In this document: positions 8,221 through 17,213 of the stretch, in pieces
Position numbering within the stretch: the first letter of the stretch is position 1
How the letters are laid out: each line of letters begins with the position of its first letter
Translations under genes and position numbers: made by a program
Assembly (NCBI GenBank): GCA_902785485.1
Contig: CACZZA010000009.1
Location: forward strand, 1-33,934
Direction of reading: 5' to 3'
Length of the DNA stretch: 33,934 nt
Source of the DNA: an uncultured Ruminococcus sp.
Lineage (GTDB): Bacteria > Bacillota > Clostridia > Oscillospirales > CAG-272
The notes under the pieces: model-generated
Told to the model about the DNA's origin: nothing
The model's database searches: none
Seen by the model: only the letters and a program-made list of their open reading frames with translations

Positions 8221-11200
8221 TTGGACATTCGTTTAACAGTCATCTTGGCATTTGCGGTGTTCTTCGCCGCGGCGACTTCGGCGGTATTTATAAGTAAAAA
8301 ATACCGTTCCGTTTTTATCATCACGGCACTTGCGCTCATTCCCGCCGCGTTCGTAGCCCAATTTGCGGCAACAAAAGCGCTCGAAGAACCGCAGACCGAA
8401 AAAGAGACCCAAACGCAAGCTCTCGGAAGGGACGAGCTGCTCGAGTACGTCAACGCGCTGATCTCAGGCGGAATGACGAATTCGGCTTCGGACGTACTCA
8501 AAGAATATTCGTCAACTTATCCGATAGACGAAGACTATCTCACCGCGGAATCGCGCATAAAAGCGCTTGAAGGAAATTACGGAGCGGCTGTCAGGCTTAT
8601 GCCGGAAAGAGCGGTGGGACTTGAAATATTCGGGATCGGAAGCAAGACTGAGACGGATGCGATAGAAAACGCGGAAAAAGGCGTCATCACCCACGAGGAG
8701 ATGTCCCGTGTAATTATGGACGCCGCCGGAAAACTCGGTGTTTCCCAAAAAATCAAAGAAATAGCGCAGATCTACGCCGAGTCCGATAACCTCTACGCAT
8801 TCGATCCGAACGCAAAAGAGGAAGCTTCTTCTCTCGCTGACCTTATGCGCGACAAACTTGAAAACGGGAAGGTCAGACTTCCGAAAGCGTTGGAACGCGG
8901 ATACCTCAAACTGCTCGTAGCGGCGGGGAAATACGAAGAAATAGCCGAACGCACGATCAACACGAGCGATCCCATGACTCTCATAGTTCTCGGCGAACTG
9001 ACGAGACTCGACAAAATAAAAAGCTCCGACGTGAACGGTATCAAGGAACTTAATGAAAAAAACGAGCAGAGCAAAACTGTTTCCGAATGGCTCAGGAAAG
9101 CAGCCGAGGAACTCGACTCCGGAGAACGCGAGCTTGTCATCGAAGCGGCGGAAGAGCTTGACGATTCGATCGTAAACGGAAAGAAAGCGTATAAGATCTG
9201 GGTACGCACGTCGCTCGTCGAGTCAGCCGAAGACGAAGGCAACACCGAAGCCGCGAAGACGTATCTTGAACTTGCGAAAATGGATCTTACGGACGGAAAT
9301 GAAGACTCCGCGTCCGAAAACATAAAAAAAGCCCTGCAAAAAGCTTCCGACAGCGAGGACAGACGTTTCGCCGGTCCCGCTGTCGAGATAAACGAGGTCA
9401 TCAAAGACAAGAGCGATACCGAGGGTCTCAAAAAGATCGACGACTACGTAGATAAGCTGATCGACAATATGGGCTCGAAGGAAATGAACTCCGGATACGG
9501 GCGCGACGGCGGAACGAGCGACCTCAAAGAAGCCGTGATAAATGAAATAACCGAAGAAAATCCCCCCGAAGATTTCAAACAGTACGTTTCTTCCGAGGTA
9601 AGTCAAAGCACCGCGTCGATCTCCGTCTCATCGGTTGATCCGTCCGAGTTTGAGAAAATCACCGCGGTCATAGCGGTCGACGAGTCGATAGCCACGACAC
9701 CGGAAGAATTCAAGAACAAGGTGGAACTCATAGACTGCGGAAACGTTATCAAAAACTTCACCGTCGAAAAGCTCGGAGACGCCAAAGTCAACATCGTACT
9801 CGTTTGCGATAACTCGGGAAGTATGGCGGGCGACAAAATAACCAACCTCAAGAGCGCGGTGTCGACGTTCGCCGATACTCTGACAGACGACGTTTCGCTC
9901 GGTATCGTTTCGTTCGATTCCGGCGTGTTAGGATCAGCGAGCGCGCCCATCGGATCGTCTGCGTCTGCTTTGAAAAGCGCTATAAACGCTATGGGAGCGT
10001 ACGGAGGCACCAATATCTATTCCGGCGTTTCGTCCGCCATCGGTCAGCTTAAAGCATCCGAAGATCTCAACGTCATAATCGTAATGTCAGACGGGCAGGA
10101 CGCGCGCCCGAGCGCCGATATTATGAACTCGATCAAAAGCGAGTGCAACGCCAGAAATACTGTCATCTACACCATGGGACTCGGTTACGACGTAGACTCA
10201 TCCGTACTCAGCGCCTACTCCTCGTCGGGAGGCGGCAGCTATACTTTCGTTTCCGACTCAGGCTCACTTCTTTCTTTCTATAACTATTTGTACCAGACGA
10301 GCCGCAACCGTTTCAGAGTAAAATACGAAGCTCTTGACACCATCAAAACAAGCAGATCTCTCAGAGCGTCGTACAAAGACGACCCCAAGGTCTACGGAAC
10401 GCGCGAATACTACGTTCCCGGTTATTCAGAGATAAGCGAAAACGATCTCGGAGAGGAATACGACGTCGTGATAGACGGTGTTTCTCTGAACGGTCTTGAT
10501 ACAAGACTGCTGTTCCGTTCGTCCGTACCTCAAACCATAAGATTGCTCGGAGACAAGCTTGATAAGTCGCTTGACGTCAGCGTTACGATAACGTCGGGCG
10601 TGTCTTACGAACTCGCGTGCGCCTACGAAAGCGAGACGTCCCGTATCCTCACCGTTCCCGCAAACGCCGCTTGCGGCGAATATGACGTTATAGTCAATAT
10701 AGGCGATAAACGCGCAGTGTTCGACTCGGGACTCGTGATAGCGAGCAAGGATCTTGAAACGATACGCTTCGGACAATACGTATTCGAGTCGTCTCAGATC
10801 AGCGATCTCGGAGACGAAGTCGTAATGAACGGATACACCCGCATGAACGGCTGGCTCGAGTTCTCCGGACCCGTCAAACTGAGCGGAGACAGAAACACCT
10901 CCAACTCACTGCGTATGAACTCCGGTCAAGCGACGGTAAGCTTCGACCGCAACGATCCGGACGTCAAAGGAGTCGCCTCCACAATGGCTGAACACGGACG
11001 TATGATCGGGATCAACGGGATCTACGATCTCAACATATACCGCAACGAAGGGATCCCCTCCTCAGCCGATACGTTCAGAGCAGATCCTTCCGTTCTCTAC
11101 GCGGGGCTCGTTGTACAAAATCTGTTCGAACTAAACACACCGGGTCTTTCACTTTACCCCGACCGTATGGAAATAGGGTTCAACGACTTCACAACGGCGT

Positions 11201-12198
11201 TTCCGTTCCAGGACAAACTGCTTAAATCCGGCGGACTCGACAAGATATTCGCATTCAAATCAACTCATCAGGAAACTATAATAGTATCTCAAAAAGCGGT
11301 CGACTGCAAATTCGAGCTGGGAGTCGAGTCAAGCGACAAAGACGCGTACAGAGAGGCTAAATTCGGCAATATGCGTCTGCTCGTCAACCTCGAAGAATTC
11401 AAGCTCAGTATCGACACGAAGGAGGACAACTACTCCGTAAAGACGGCGGTCAATATTGCCATGCTGGGCAAAGGGATCGGATTGGAGCTTGCCTGGAAAG
11501 CAGGCGGACTCGACAAAGCGAAGATCTACGCCGATTTTGACGTAGACACAGTGATCTGCGGAGTCCCTACGACTTTCTCCGACTTTTCTCTCGGAGCGTC
11601 CGGGATCGCCGGAGACGGGCTAAAGTCGCTGACGCTCGAAGGAGGATGCAAGATCTCGTTCGTAAAAGTATCGGACAAATGGCCCGGACTTGAAAAATAC
11701 CTCGGCGACGTTTCCGTGCTTTCTCTTGACGACGTCGAACTCAAATTCAGATTCTATACTCCTTACATAAGTCTTTCGGCAAAGCTCAAGTTCATCGAAA
11801 AGGTCGAGATAGGCCACGCTTCGATAATGCTCGGGTCCGACCTGCCGTATACAAACGATCTTATCGGTATAACCGGCGGCGGAGTCAACGGGATCGTCGG
11901 TGAAGTGGGGACCGGAATAAAATACCAGTCTCCGGGAGAAAACGTAGACATAGACATCGGTGCAAGCGGCGAGCTGGCGTTGACAAACGTCGTTTGCGGA
12001 TTCACGGTCAAAGGCAATATCAAGGTCATTGTCAAGTGGTGGCTGCTTGAAGCCATTCACGTGGACGCCTCGGGACGGGCGTTCTTCGGCTTCTTCGTCA
12101 AAAACAACGGTCACGGAACGTTTGCTTTGTACTATCAGTTGAACGGCAACAAGATAGAAAAGCCGCTCGATTGGGATACCGGGAGGGTAATAGCGTGA
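8221..12198 (+). CDS. Large membrane-anchored von Willebrand factor A domain protein
   Basis: I do not recognise this 1325-residue protein as a named family. Residues 4-45 form two hydrophobic segments, which likely anchor it in the membrane. Residues about 60-460 are charged and helical, TPR-like in feel but without clear repeats. A VWA domain follows (about 520-690) with a complete metal-ion-dependent adhesion site: Asp530-x-Ser532-x-Ser534, Thr597 in GGTNIYSG, and Asp624 in SDGQD. The remaining 600 residues are rich in beta strands, with alternating polar and hydrophobic residues and many Gly/Asp turns, and carry no catalytic motif I can see. It starts at TTG 8221 with AAGGAG 8 bases upstream. 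Its stop overlaps the start of the next gene, so the two proteins are probably made in step and may bind each other. Confidence 0.8.
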   Translation: MDIRLTVILAFAVFFAAATSAVFISKKYRSVFIITALALIPAAFVAQFAATKALEEPQTEKETQTQALGRDELLEYVNALISGGMTNSASDVLKEYSSTYPIDEDYLTAESRIKALEGNYGAAVRLMPERAVGLEIFGIGSKTETDAIENAEKGVITHEEMSRVIMDAAGKLGVSQKIKEIAQIYAESDNLYAFDPNAKEEASSLADLMRDKLENGKVRLPKALERGYLKLLVAAGKYEEIAERTINTSDPMTLIVLGELTRLDKIKSSDVNGIKELNEKNEQSKTVSEWLRKAAEELDSGERELVIEAAEELDDSIVNGKKAYKIWVRTSLVESAEDEGNTEAAKTYLELAKMDLTDGNEDSASENIKKALQKASDSEDRRFAGPAVEINEVIKDKSDTEGLKKIDDYVDKLIDNMGSKEMNSGYGRDGGTSDLKEAVINEITEENPPEDFKQYVSSEVSQSTASISVSSVDPSEFEKITAVIAVDESIATTPEEFKNKVELIDCGNVIKNFTVEKLGDAKVNIVLVCDNSGSMAGDKITNLKSAVSTFADTLTDDVSLGIVSFDSGVLGSASAPIGSSASALKSAINAMGAYGGTNIYSGVSSAIGQLKASEDLNVIIVMSDGQDARPSADIMNSIKSECNARNTVIYTMGLGYDVDSSVLSAYSSSGGGSYTFVSDSGSLLSFYNYLYQTSRNRFRVKYEALDTIKTSRSLRASYKDDPKVYGTREYYVPGYSEISENDLGEEYDVVIDGVSLNGLDTRLLFRSSVPQTIRLLGDKLDKSLDVSVTITSGVSYELACAYESETSRILTVPANAACGEYDVIVNIGDKRAVFDSGLVIASKDLETIRFGQYVFESSQISDLGDEVVMNGYTRMNGWLEFSGPVKLSGDRNTSNSLRMNSGQATVSFDRNDPDVKGVASTMAEHGRMIGINGIYDLNIYRNEGIPSSADTFRADPSVLYAGLVVQNLFELNTPGLSLYPDRMEIGFNDFTTAFPFQDKLLKSGGLDKIFAFKSTHQETIIVSQKAVDCKFELGVESSDKDAYREAKFGNMRLLVNLEEFKLSIDTKEDNYSVKTAVNIAMLGKGIGLELAWKAGGLDKAKIYADFDVDTVICGVPTTFSDFSLGASGIAGDGLKSLTLEGGCKISFVKVSDKWPGLEKYLGDVSVLSLDDVELKFRFYTPYISLSAKLKFIEKVEIGHASIMLGSDLPYTNDLIGITGGGVNGIVGEVGTGIKYQSPGENVDIDIGASGELALTNVVCGFTVKGNIKVIVKWWLLEAIHVDASGRAFFGFFVKNNGHGTFALYYQLNGNKIEKPLDWDTGRVIA

Positions 12199-14300
12199 AA
12201 AACAGACTATTGAAAATGATCGCGTCGCTTTCGGCCGTTATACTGATCGCCGTATTTGCGGCGACCGGCGTATCTGCCGAAAAGAGCAAGACCTTCACAC
12301 TCGAAAAAGACGCGGACATCGAGATCTCCGTCGTATATAAGGACACGGCTCCGAGCGTAAAAGTTACGGGACCGGACAAAACGTATTCCGAGGACGGAGA
12401 CTTCGACATCGTTTCGCACGGAGACGGGGCGGAGAACTTCGTTATCAAAAACGCAAAAAGCGGTAATTGGTCGGTCGAACTGTCTTCCGAAGGCGAGATA
12501 ACGGTCCTTTACTATACGGGAAACGTCAACGTCGACTATTTTACGGTCGAACCCGAGTCGGATACGCGCGCAAACGTAAAAATGAAAGTCGACTACGAAA
12601 AGGAGGCCTCGTATGACGTTTCGGTCTTCGCAGTGTCAGACGGAAACAACACCGGTTTGCCCGAGACCCGCGTTTTGCGCGAGACATACGGATACACCAA
12701 CCGTGATGAGTCGTTTTCGGTAGGTTTGTCGGACCTTCCGGACGGAAAATGGACGTTTTACGCGGAGATAGAACTGAAGCTTCTTGACGGAGTTTCCACG
12801 TCTCTGACCGCGTACTCAGATACCGAATACACCGCGACAGGACGCACCGAAAAAGGCGACGAAAGCAAGATCGTCTATTCGGTCGATCTTACAAACGAAA
12901 CTCTGAACGTCGATTGGTCGGGCATCGACGACAGATCGAACAATATCCTCGTTACGGTCGTCGACGGTAACGGAGAGATGCTTTGCTACGACAAATACGG
13001 TCACGGCGTCACTTCAGCGCAGATCGTCACCGACCCGTCGTCAAGCGACACGCTCGAAGTCAGAGTGATCCCGCTCGACTACCGTGAAAACTACACCAAA
13101 TTTTACAGGAAAACCGTTCCGCTCACACCTTCCGAAAGCGTTTCGGTAGATACTCCCGAATCGACTTCTTCGGGGATGGCGCAGATCAGCTACAAATTCG
13201 GGAACGAATACACGCCGGTCAGGATCGAAATAAACGGAAAAAGCTCGACCTATCAGTTTAAGGGCGAAAACGTGATGTCGGTCCGTCTTAACGAAAACGA
13301 CAACAACGACATCAGGATCACATACAGATCCGCGGACGGCGTCGAATACTCCGTTTCAAAGACCGTATCCGTACACTCGTTCCCGCCTGCTCTGAACCTT
13401 TTCGGGATCGAGGACGGAAGCGTAACGTATTCCGAAAGTATTACGGTAAACGGATTGACAGACGGAGCTTATGTTGAACTCAACGGTCAAAAGATCGACG
13501 TTTCCGACGACGGGACCTTCAAAACCGAAGTAAAGCTCGAAATAGGAGAAAACGTTCTTGAATTCGTATCCGACAACGGATACGGAGCAAAAACCGTCCG
13601 CACCCTGAAAATCATACGCAGAAGCGAAAACGGAGAGACGGCCGCCACAAAGGAAACAAAATCCGGGATAGAACGTTTCATTCCTCTGATCGCGGGGGCG
13701 GGATCGGCTCTGTTGGCAACAGCAGCCCTTGCGGTAACGCTGATCTTCGCAAAAAAGAAAAAAGCGGGAGTCGGAACGACGATCCTGCTCGTACTTACCG
13801 TACTTTCACTCTTTTCCGCGCTGATCCTCGGCGCGGGAAGCGGATATTCTTTCTACCGTTCCGCAAAAGAAAAAGCCTCCATTTCCGGAAACGAACTTGT
13901 CGGAGCGGTCGGCAAGGGTGATTTCAAAGGCATTTACGGCACCATTTCGCTGAAAAACGAGTGGAGCGACAGAGGTCTGCTCCTCGCTCTCATCGGCGGC
14001 GGATGTCTGCTTCTCGGAGCGCTCCTCATCGTCATCACGATCATTATACGCCGTCATCGCAAAAACAAAAAGAGCGGAGGTATTTCCGCTCCGGCATATA
14101 ACGGTCCCGCAGATCAATTCCCGGGACAGCAGCAGAACCCGCAATATCCCACGCAGCAGAACCCGCAATATCCCACGCAACAGAGCCCGCAATATCCCAT
14201 GCAGCAAGGTCAGCAATATCCCGCACAGCAAAGTCAGCAATATTCCAACCCGCAGCCGCATCAGGGACGGGATCCTGCAGACCCGAGACAAAACAGCTGA
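12195..14300 (+). CDS. Secreted/membrane partner protein with Gln-Pro-Tyr repeat tail
   Basis: The chosen start is the GTG at 12195. GGGAGG lies 8 bases before it, a clean signal peptide follows (about 1-29, ending GVSAEKS), and GTGA overlaps the stop of the VWA gene. A longer reading from TTG 12171 would put eight residues before the signal and lacks a ribosome site. The 701 residues hold a signal peptide, a beta-rich extracellular part with several Ig-like units (the last, about 395-485, resembles the glucodextranase-B-type fold with VELNGQ and DGTFKTEV), three hydrophobic helices between about 495 and 620, and a C-terminal tail of eight-residue Gln/Pro/Tyr repeats. No enzyme motif is visible. 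Function unknown; the coupling suggests a complex with the VWA protein. Confidence 0.75.
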   Translation: MKNRLLKMIASLSAVILIAVFAATGVSAEKSKTFTLEKDADIEISVVYKDTAPSVKVTGPDKTYSEDGDFDIVSHGDGAENFVIKNAKSGNWSVELSSEGEITVLYYTGNVNVDYFTVEPESDTRANVKMKVDYEKEASYDVSVFAVSDGNNTGLPETRVLRETYGYTNRDESFSVGLSDLPDGKWTFYAEIELKLLDGVSTSLTAYSDTEYTATGRTEKGDESKIVYSVDLTNETLNVDWSGIDDRSNNILVTVVDGNGEMLCYDKYGHGVTSAQIVTDPSSSDTLEVRVIPLDYRENYTKFYRKTVPLTPSESVSVDTPESTSSGMAQISYKFGNEYTPVRIEINGKSSTYQFKGENVMSVRLNENDNNDIRITYRSADGVEYSVSKTVSVHSFPPALNLFGIEDGSVTYSESITVNGLTDGAYVELNGQKIDVSDDGTFKTEVKLEIGENVLEFVSDNGYGAKTVRTLKIIRRSENGETAATKETKSGIERFIPLIAGAGSALLATAALAVTLIFAKKKKAGVGTTILLVLTVLSLFSALILGAGSGYSFYRSAKEKASISGNELVGAVGKGDFKGIYGTISLKNEWSDRGLLLALIGGGCLLLGALLIVITIIIRRHRKNKKSGGISAPAYNGPADQFPGQQQNPQYPTQQNPQYPTQQSPQYPMQQGQQYPAQQSQQYSNPQPHQGRDPADPRQNS
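14130..14249 (+). repeat. Five tandem 24-bp coding repeats
   Basis: Units begin at 14130, 14154, 14178, 14202 and 14226, each encoding a version of QQNPQYPT. The first two are identical at the DNA level and the last two have drifted (QQGQQYPA and QQSQQYSN). They form the disordered cytoplasmic or cell-wall tail of the partner protein. Copy number may vary between strains. Confidence 0.85.
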
Positions 14301-14312
14301 ATGAATAATCAA

Positions 14313-14352
14313 ACACCACGCCGCTTTTCTTAAAAACGCGTGGTGTTTTTTT
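14313..14352 (+). terminator. Terminator between converging operons
   Basis: ACACCACGC (14313-14321) pairs with GCGTGGTGT (14338-14346), and a T run follows at once. It ends the YgjV-VWA operon. The minus-strand carboxypeptidase gene ends at 14351, and the same hairpin with a weaker T stretch (TTTGATT) may stop that transcript too. Confidence 0.85.
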
Positions 14353-15652
14353 ATCTTCTTCTCGGTCTCAGTTTTTTATATACCGAGATGATCGCCCAGA
14401 GCGCAAGTATCGCGACTGCGACTATTATCACGAGCCGGAAGTTTTCCGAGTGAGTCCAGGTCTTTATCCGCGCGAGCAGGTACAGAAAGCCGTTTCGGTC
14501 GACTGACGCCTTTGCCACGAGCGGGGTCGATCCGATCTCCTTGCCCTGATATTTCACGACCATATATCCGAGCTGTTGTCCCGCCTCTATCGGGGCGTCG
14601 AACTCCTCCGATTCGAGCGTTATCTCGCGCGTGATCGCCTTTTCGATATTCGTATCTGCCGGGAGATAGTACTCTATCGACCTTTCGGGAGATATGATGA
14701 CGTAATCTGTGTTTGAAGAAAGATTGACCCTGACTTCGCGGATCATCTCGCTCTTGTCGACGATCCTCCTGTAACCGAAGCTATCGTCCGCCCATTTTAT
14801 CAGCGCGTTCGCCGTCCTGTAAGCGTAGAGGTTATCGTCGTCGTATTCTCCGCCGAGCAGGACGTAAACGTTATTGACCCCGTTCTGCGACGTCGTGGTA
14901 ACGAGGACCGTTCCCTGTTCCTCCGTCGAACCGGCGTTCATCCCGTTCGCCTTGGCGTTGCGGTACTGCTTTTCCACGTTTCCCGAAATAAGATAATTAC
15001 TGTTAAAAACGTACCTCTCCTTGTTCATATTGGTCTCCGGGATGTTGTAAGAAACCGCGGAACAAACGGTCATAAAAGTATCGTTCTTTTTGCACACGAG
15101 CGCGAGCTTGAGTACGTCCTGCGCTGTCGTGTACATACCGGGATCCGCGAAACCGTATGCGTTAGTATAGTGAGTATTTTCCATCCCGAAGCCTGCCGCT
15201 CGGTCGTTCATCAACTCGATAAAGTCGTCGTGATTTTCCGAAACGAGCGCCGCGAGCACGTTTGCAGCGTCGTTTGCTCCACCGCACACCGTGGCGTATA
15301 TAAGGTCGCGCACGGTGACGACCTCTCCGTTTTTGAGTCCGATCTTGCGCCCCTTGAAGCCGCCGAGCAATTCGTCGGTAATAACGACTGTCCTGTCGTA
15401 ATCGCCTTTGAAATGTTCGACCGCGATAAGACCCGTCATCATCTTTACGGTAGACGCGGGATAAACGCGGGCGTCCGACGCCTTTTCGTACAATACGACG
15501 TCCGTGTCCGCGTTATATACGTAAACGCTCCTCACCTTGCCCGTATCGGGAAGCTCCGACGCGGATACGCGCACCGGCGCAAACGTGAGAAAAAGCGAGA
15601 ACAGCTGTATCAACAGCAAAAAAACTGCGCACTTTTTCACTTTTCCGATCAT
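14351..15652 (-). CDS. D-alanyl-D-alanine carboxypeptidase homologue with altered active site
   Basis: This membrane-anchored PBP5/DacF-type protein of 433 residues is made of a signal sequence (1-32), a penicillin-binding peptidase S11 domain (about 38-270), a beta-rich C-terminal domain, and an extra C-terminal membrane helix (about 403-425) followed by Arg/Lys. The nucleophile motif is intact: Ser67-Thr-Val-Lys70 in YPASTVKMM. The other two motifs are not canonical. The SxN position reads Gly125-Ala-Asn127 (GGANDAAN), and the KTG position reads Asn239-Ala-Gly241 (GMNAGSTEEQG). Active family members normally have SGN/SAN and KTG, so activity may be changed or lost. It overlaps the ribF stop by 4 bases (ATGA) and is probably translated by coupling. 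A GTG four codons later is a possible alternative start. Confidence 0.88.
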   Translation of the reverse strand: MIGKVKKCAVFLLLIQLFSLFLTFAPVRVSASELPDTGKVRSVYVYNADTDVVLYEKASDARVYPASTVKMMTGLIAVEHFKGDYDRTVVITDELLGGFKGRKIGLKNGEVVTVRDLIYATVCGGANDAANVLAALVSENHDDFIELMNDRAAGFGMENTHYTNAYGFADPGMYTTAQDVLKLALVCKKNDTFMTVCSAVSYNIPETNMNKERYVFNSNYLISGNVEKQYRNAKANGMNAGSTEEQGTVLVTTTSQNGVNNVYVLLGGEYDDDNLYAYRTANALIKWADDSFGYRRIVDKSEMIREVRVNLSSNTDYVIISPERSIEYYLPADTNIEKAITREITLESEEFDAPIEAGQQLGYMVVKYQGKEIGSTPLVAKASVDRNGFLYLLARIKTWTHSENFRLVIIVAVAILALWAIISVYKKLRPRRR

Positions 15653-16608
15653 TCCTTCGTTTTTTCTTTTTCACTTTCCGACTCAAAGAAGGCGAGCGCC
15701 TTTTTCTCGTCGAGTTCTATCGCTTCTTTGAGTTCGTCAAGGTCTGCGAACTTTTTTTCGTCCCGGAGTTTTTTGAAAAACGAGATCCTGACGTCGTTTC
15801 CGTAAAGCCATCCGTCGTAGCCTATGATATGAGTTTCACAGTTGACGTCCGAAGGATCCGGGTTGACGGTCGGACGGCTGCCCACGTTGGTCACTCCGCG
15901 GTATTCTTTCCCGTCAAAACAAACGGACGTCGCGTAAATACCGTTTCCCGGTCTGACGTAAAGTCCGTCAAACGTCTGGTTCACGGTAGGCAACCCGAGA
16001 GTCCTGCCGAGTTTTTTCCCTTCTTTTACGGGAAGCGTAACGGAATAAGGGCGTCCGAGCAACACCCTCGCCTCGTCGACTCTGCCCTCTTCGATAAGAG
16101 AGCGCGCGCTGCTTGACGAAACGACCTCTCCGTTTCTTTTTACCGGAGGTACGATGACCGCTCCGCCGCCGTATCCTTCCATCAGTTTTTTCAGCAGCTC
16201 GGGACCTCCCGCGCCGCCCCTGCCGAACGTGAAGTTGAAGCCGCACACGGCAAGCGCGCATCCTAGAGAGCCGACGAGCACGTCCCTGACGAATTCGTCC
16301 GGAGACATATCCCTGACTCTTGTGAAATCCTCGTACACGGCGTGATCCGCTCCGCACGAAGCGAAAACGTATTCCTTATCCGACCTGTTCAACAGCCTGC
16401 CCGCCGAGCCGGACCCGAAACGGGAGAGCGAGTCCGGATCGAACGTCCACACTGCCGGGGTGAGTCCCTTTTCTTTTGCAGCGTCCGCGGCGAGTTTTAT
16501 GAGTTTAGCGTGTCCGACGTGTACTCCGTCAAAATTTCCGAGCGCGAGGACACACTTTCCCGGAAGAGACTCCACCGTCTTTCCGGTTTTCAAATCCACG
16601 ATCTTCAT
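15649..16608 (-). CDS. ribF: Bifunctional riboflavin kinase / FMN adenylyltransferase
   Basis: This enzyme makes FMN from riboflavin and FAD from FMN. The 319 residues are normal for RibF. The N-terminal adenylyltransferase domain (about 15-190) shows LGNFDGVHVGH with the nucleotide-binding histidines, FNFTFGRGG, and SSSARSLIEEG. The C-terminal kinase domain (about 195-305) shows GRTLGLPTVN and NGIYAT. The protein ends at 15649 inside the start of the carboxypeptidase gene. The ATG at 16608 follows an A-rich stretch with only GGGAAAAAAG as a ribosome site. Products are used by the E3 dehydrogenase and the mutase-like flavoprotein in this window, though that is general metabolism rather than a specific link. 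Confidence 0.93.
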   Translation of the reverse strand: MKIVDLKTGKTVESLPGKCVLALGNFDGVHVGHAKLIKLAADAAKEKGLTPAVWTFDPDSLSRFGSGSAGRLLNRSDKEYVFASCGADHAVYEDFTRVRDMSPDEFVRDVLVGSLGCALAVCGFNFTFGRGGAGGPELLKKLMEGYGGGAVIVPPVKRNGEVVSSSSARSLIEEGRVDEARVLLGRPYSVTLPVKEGKKLGRTLGLPTVNQTFDGLYVRPGNGIYATSVCFDGKEYRGVTNVGSRPTVNPDPSDVNCETHIIGYDGWLYGNDVRISFFKKLRDEKKFADLDELKEAIELDEKKALAFFESESEKEKTKE

Positions 16609-16696
16609 CTTTTTTCCCGGTCAAAAAAACAAGCCGTAAACGACGGGAGAGACGCATACAACTTGTCCTTTCGGTTATTATTATTGCAAGACTTTC

Positions 16697-16728
16697 GGGT
16701 CTGTTCCGCCTCGTGAGGCTCAAGACCC
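16697..16728 (-). ncRNA. Two-part hairpin in the ireB-ribF gap, function unknown
   Basis: Between the stop of ireB and the start of ribF (16609-16755) the minus-strand RNA can form GGGTCT/AGACCC enclosing GCCTC/GAGGC with a two-base apex. There is no T run after it, so it is not a simple terminator, and it matches no riboswitch family I know. It may be an RNA-processing or stability element. The rest of the gap shows no gene. Confidence 0.3.
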
Positions 16729-16755
16729 CTTATCAAAAAGACGTTCCGAAGTGTC

Positions 16756-17010
16756 TCATTCCACTCCGAGATATTCTTTTACGAGCATATTAAGCAGCTC
16801 GTCCCTGTCGACCTTGCGAATAAGGCTCCTCGCGTTCTTATGGTTTGTGATATACGTCGGGTCTTCGGACAGAAGGTATCCGACGATCTGGTTGATCGGA
16901 TCGTACCCTTTCTCGCTGAGAGCGGCGTACACCGTCAAAAGCACGGACTTAGTCTCGTTCTTCTTGTCGTTGATTGAAAAAGTCAAGGTCTTTTCTTTTT
17001 CGTCTTTCAT
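16756..17010 (-). CDS. ireB: IreB/ReoM-family regulatory phosphoprotein
   Basis: This 84-residue protein is of the UPF0297/IreB family, the substrate of the PASTA kinase IreK in Enterococcus and the homologue of Listeria ReoM, which controls MurA turnover. The family core is clear: [19 protein letters not shown], then [12 protein letters not shown]. The N terminus carries Thr8 and Thr10 in KTLTF, matching the position of the phosphorylated threonines in Enterococcus. The cognate phosphatase and kinase are at 20136 and 20928, so the complete switch is in this window, though on opposite strands and in different transcripts. A ribosome site of the AAGGGGCGG type precedes the ATG. It has its own promoter at 17044-17072. 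Confidence 0.93.
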   Translation of the reverse strand: MKDEKEKTLTFSINDKKNETKSVLLTVYAALSEKGYDPINQIVGYLLSEDPTYITNHKNARSLIRKVDRDELLNMLVKEYLGVE

Positions 17011-17043
17011 TTCATTCCGCCCCTTTTATCATCTTACTGATTT

Positions 17044-17072
17044 ATTTTACACTATATTTTCAACAATATCAA
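17044..17072 (-). promoter_or_regulatory. Promoter of ireB
   Basis: On the minus strand TTGATA (17067-17072) and TAAAAT (17044-17049) are 17 bases apart, 34 bases before the ATG. It probably also drives ribF and the carboxypeptidase gene downstream. Confidence 0.6.
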
Positions 17073-17178
17073 TAGTTATTTTGTAAAAATATCGTTTCCG
17101 TTACAAAAAATTAACGTTACACCGGCGTAATAAGACATATTTCGACGCAATTACGCGTTATAATTGCATTGTAAACCG

Positions 17179-17206
17179 TTTTCTCCCGCTTTCGCGCGGG
17201 AGAAAA
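17179..17206. other. Strong hairpin after the S1-domain gene
   Basis: TTTTCTCCCGC (17179-17189) pairs perfectly with GCGGGAGAAAA (17196-17206) across a six-base loop, 11 bp in all. It lies just past the stop at 17214 of the minus-strand S1 gene and is the likely 3' end structure of that transcript. No run of T follows on either strand, so it may work as an RNA-stabilising end or a weak terminator. Confidence 0.55.
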
Positions 17207-17213
17207 CGCGGAG

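Noticed and set aside
12171-12194. Earlier TTG start for the partner protein
   Set aside because: No ribosome site; GTG at 12195 has GGGAGG 8 bases upstream and opens directly into a signal peptide.
14130-14249. Possible CRISPR-like repeat array
   Set aside because: The 24-bp units are contiguous without spacers and keep the reading frame, so they are coding repeats.
16609-16755. T-box or known riboswitch ahead of ribF
   Set aside because: No T-box core, no FMN riboswitch consensus and no terminator T run were found.
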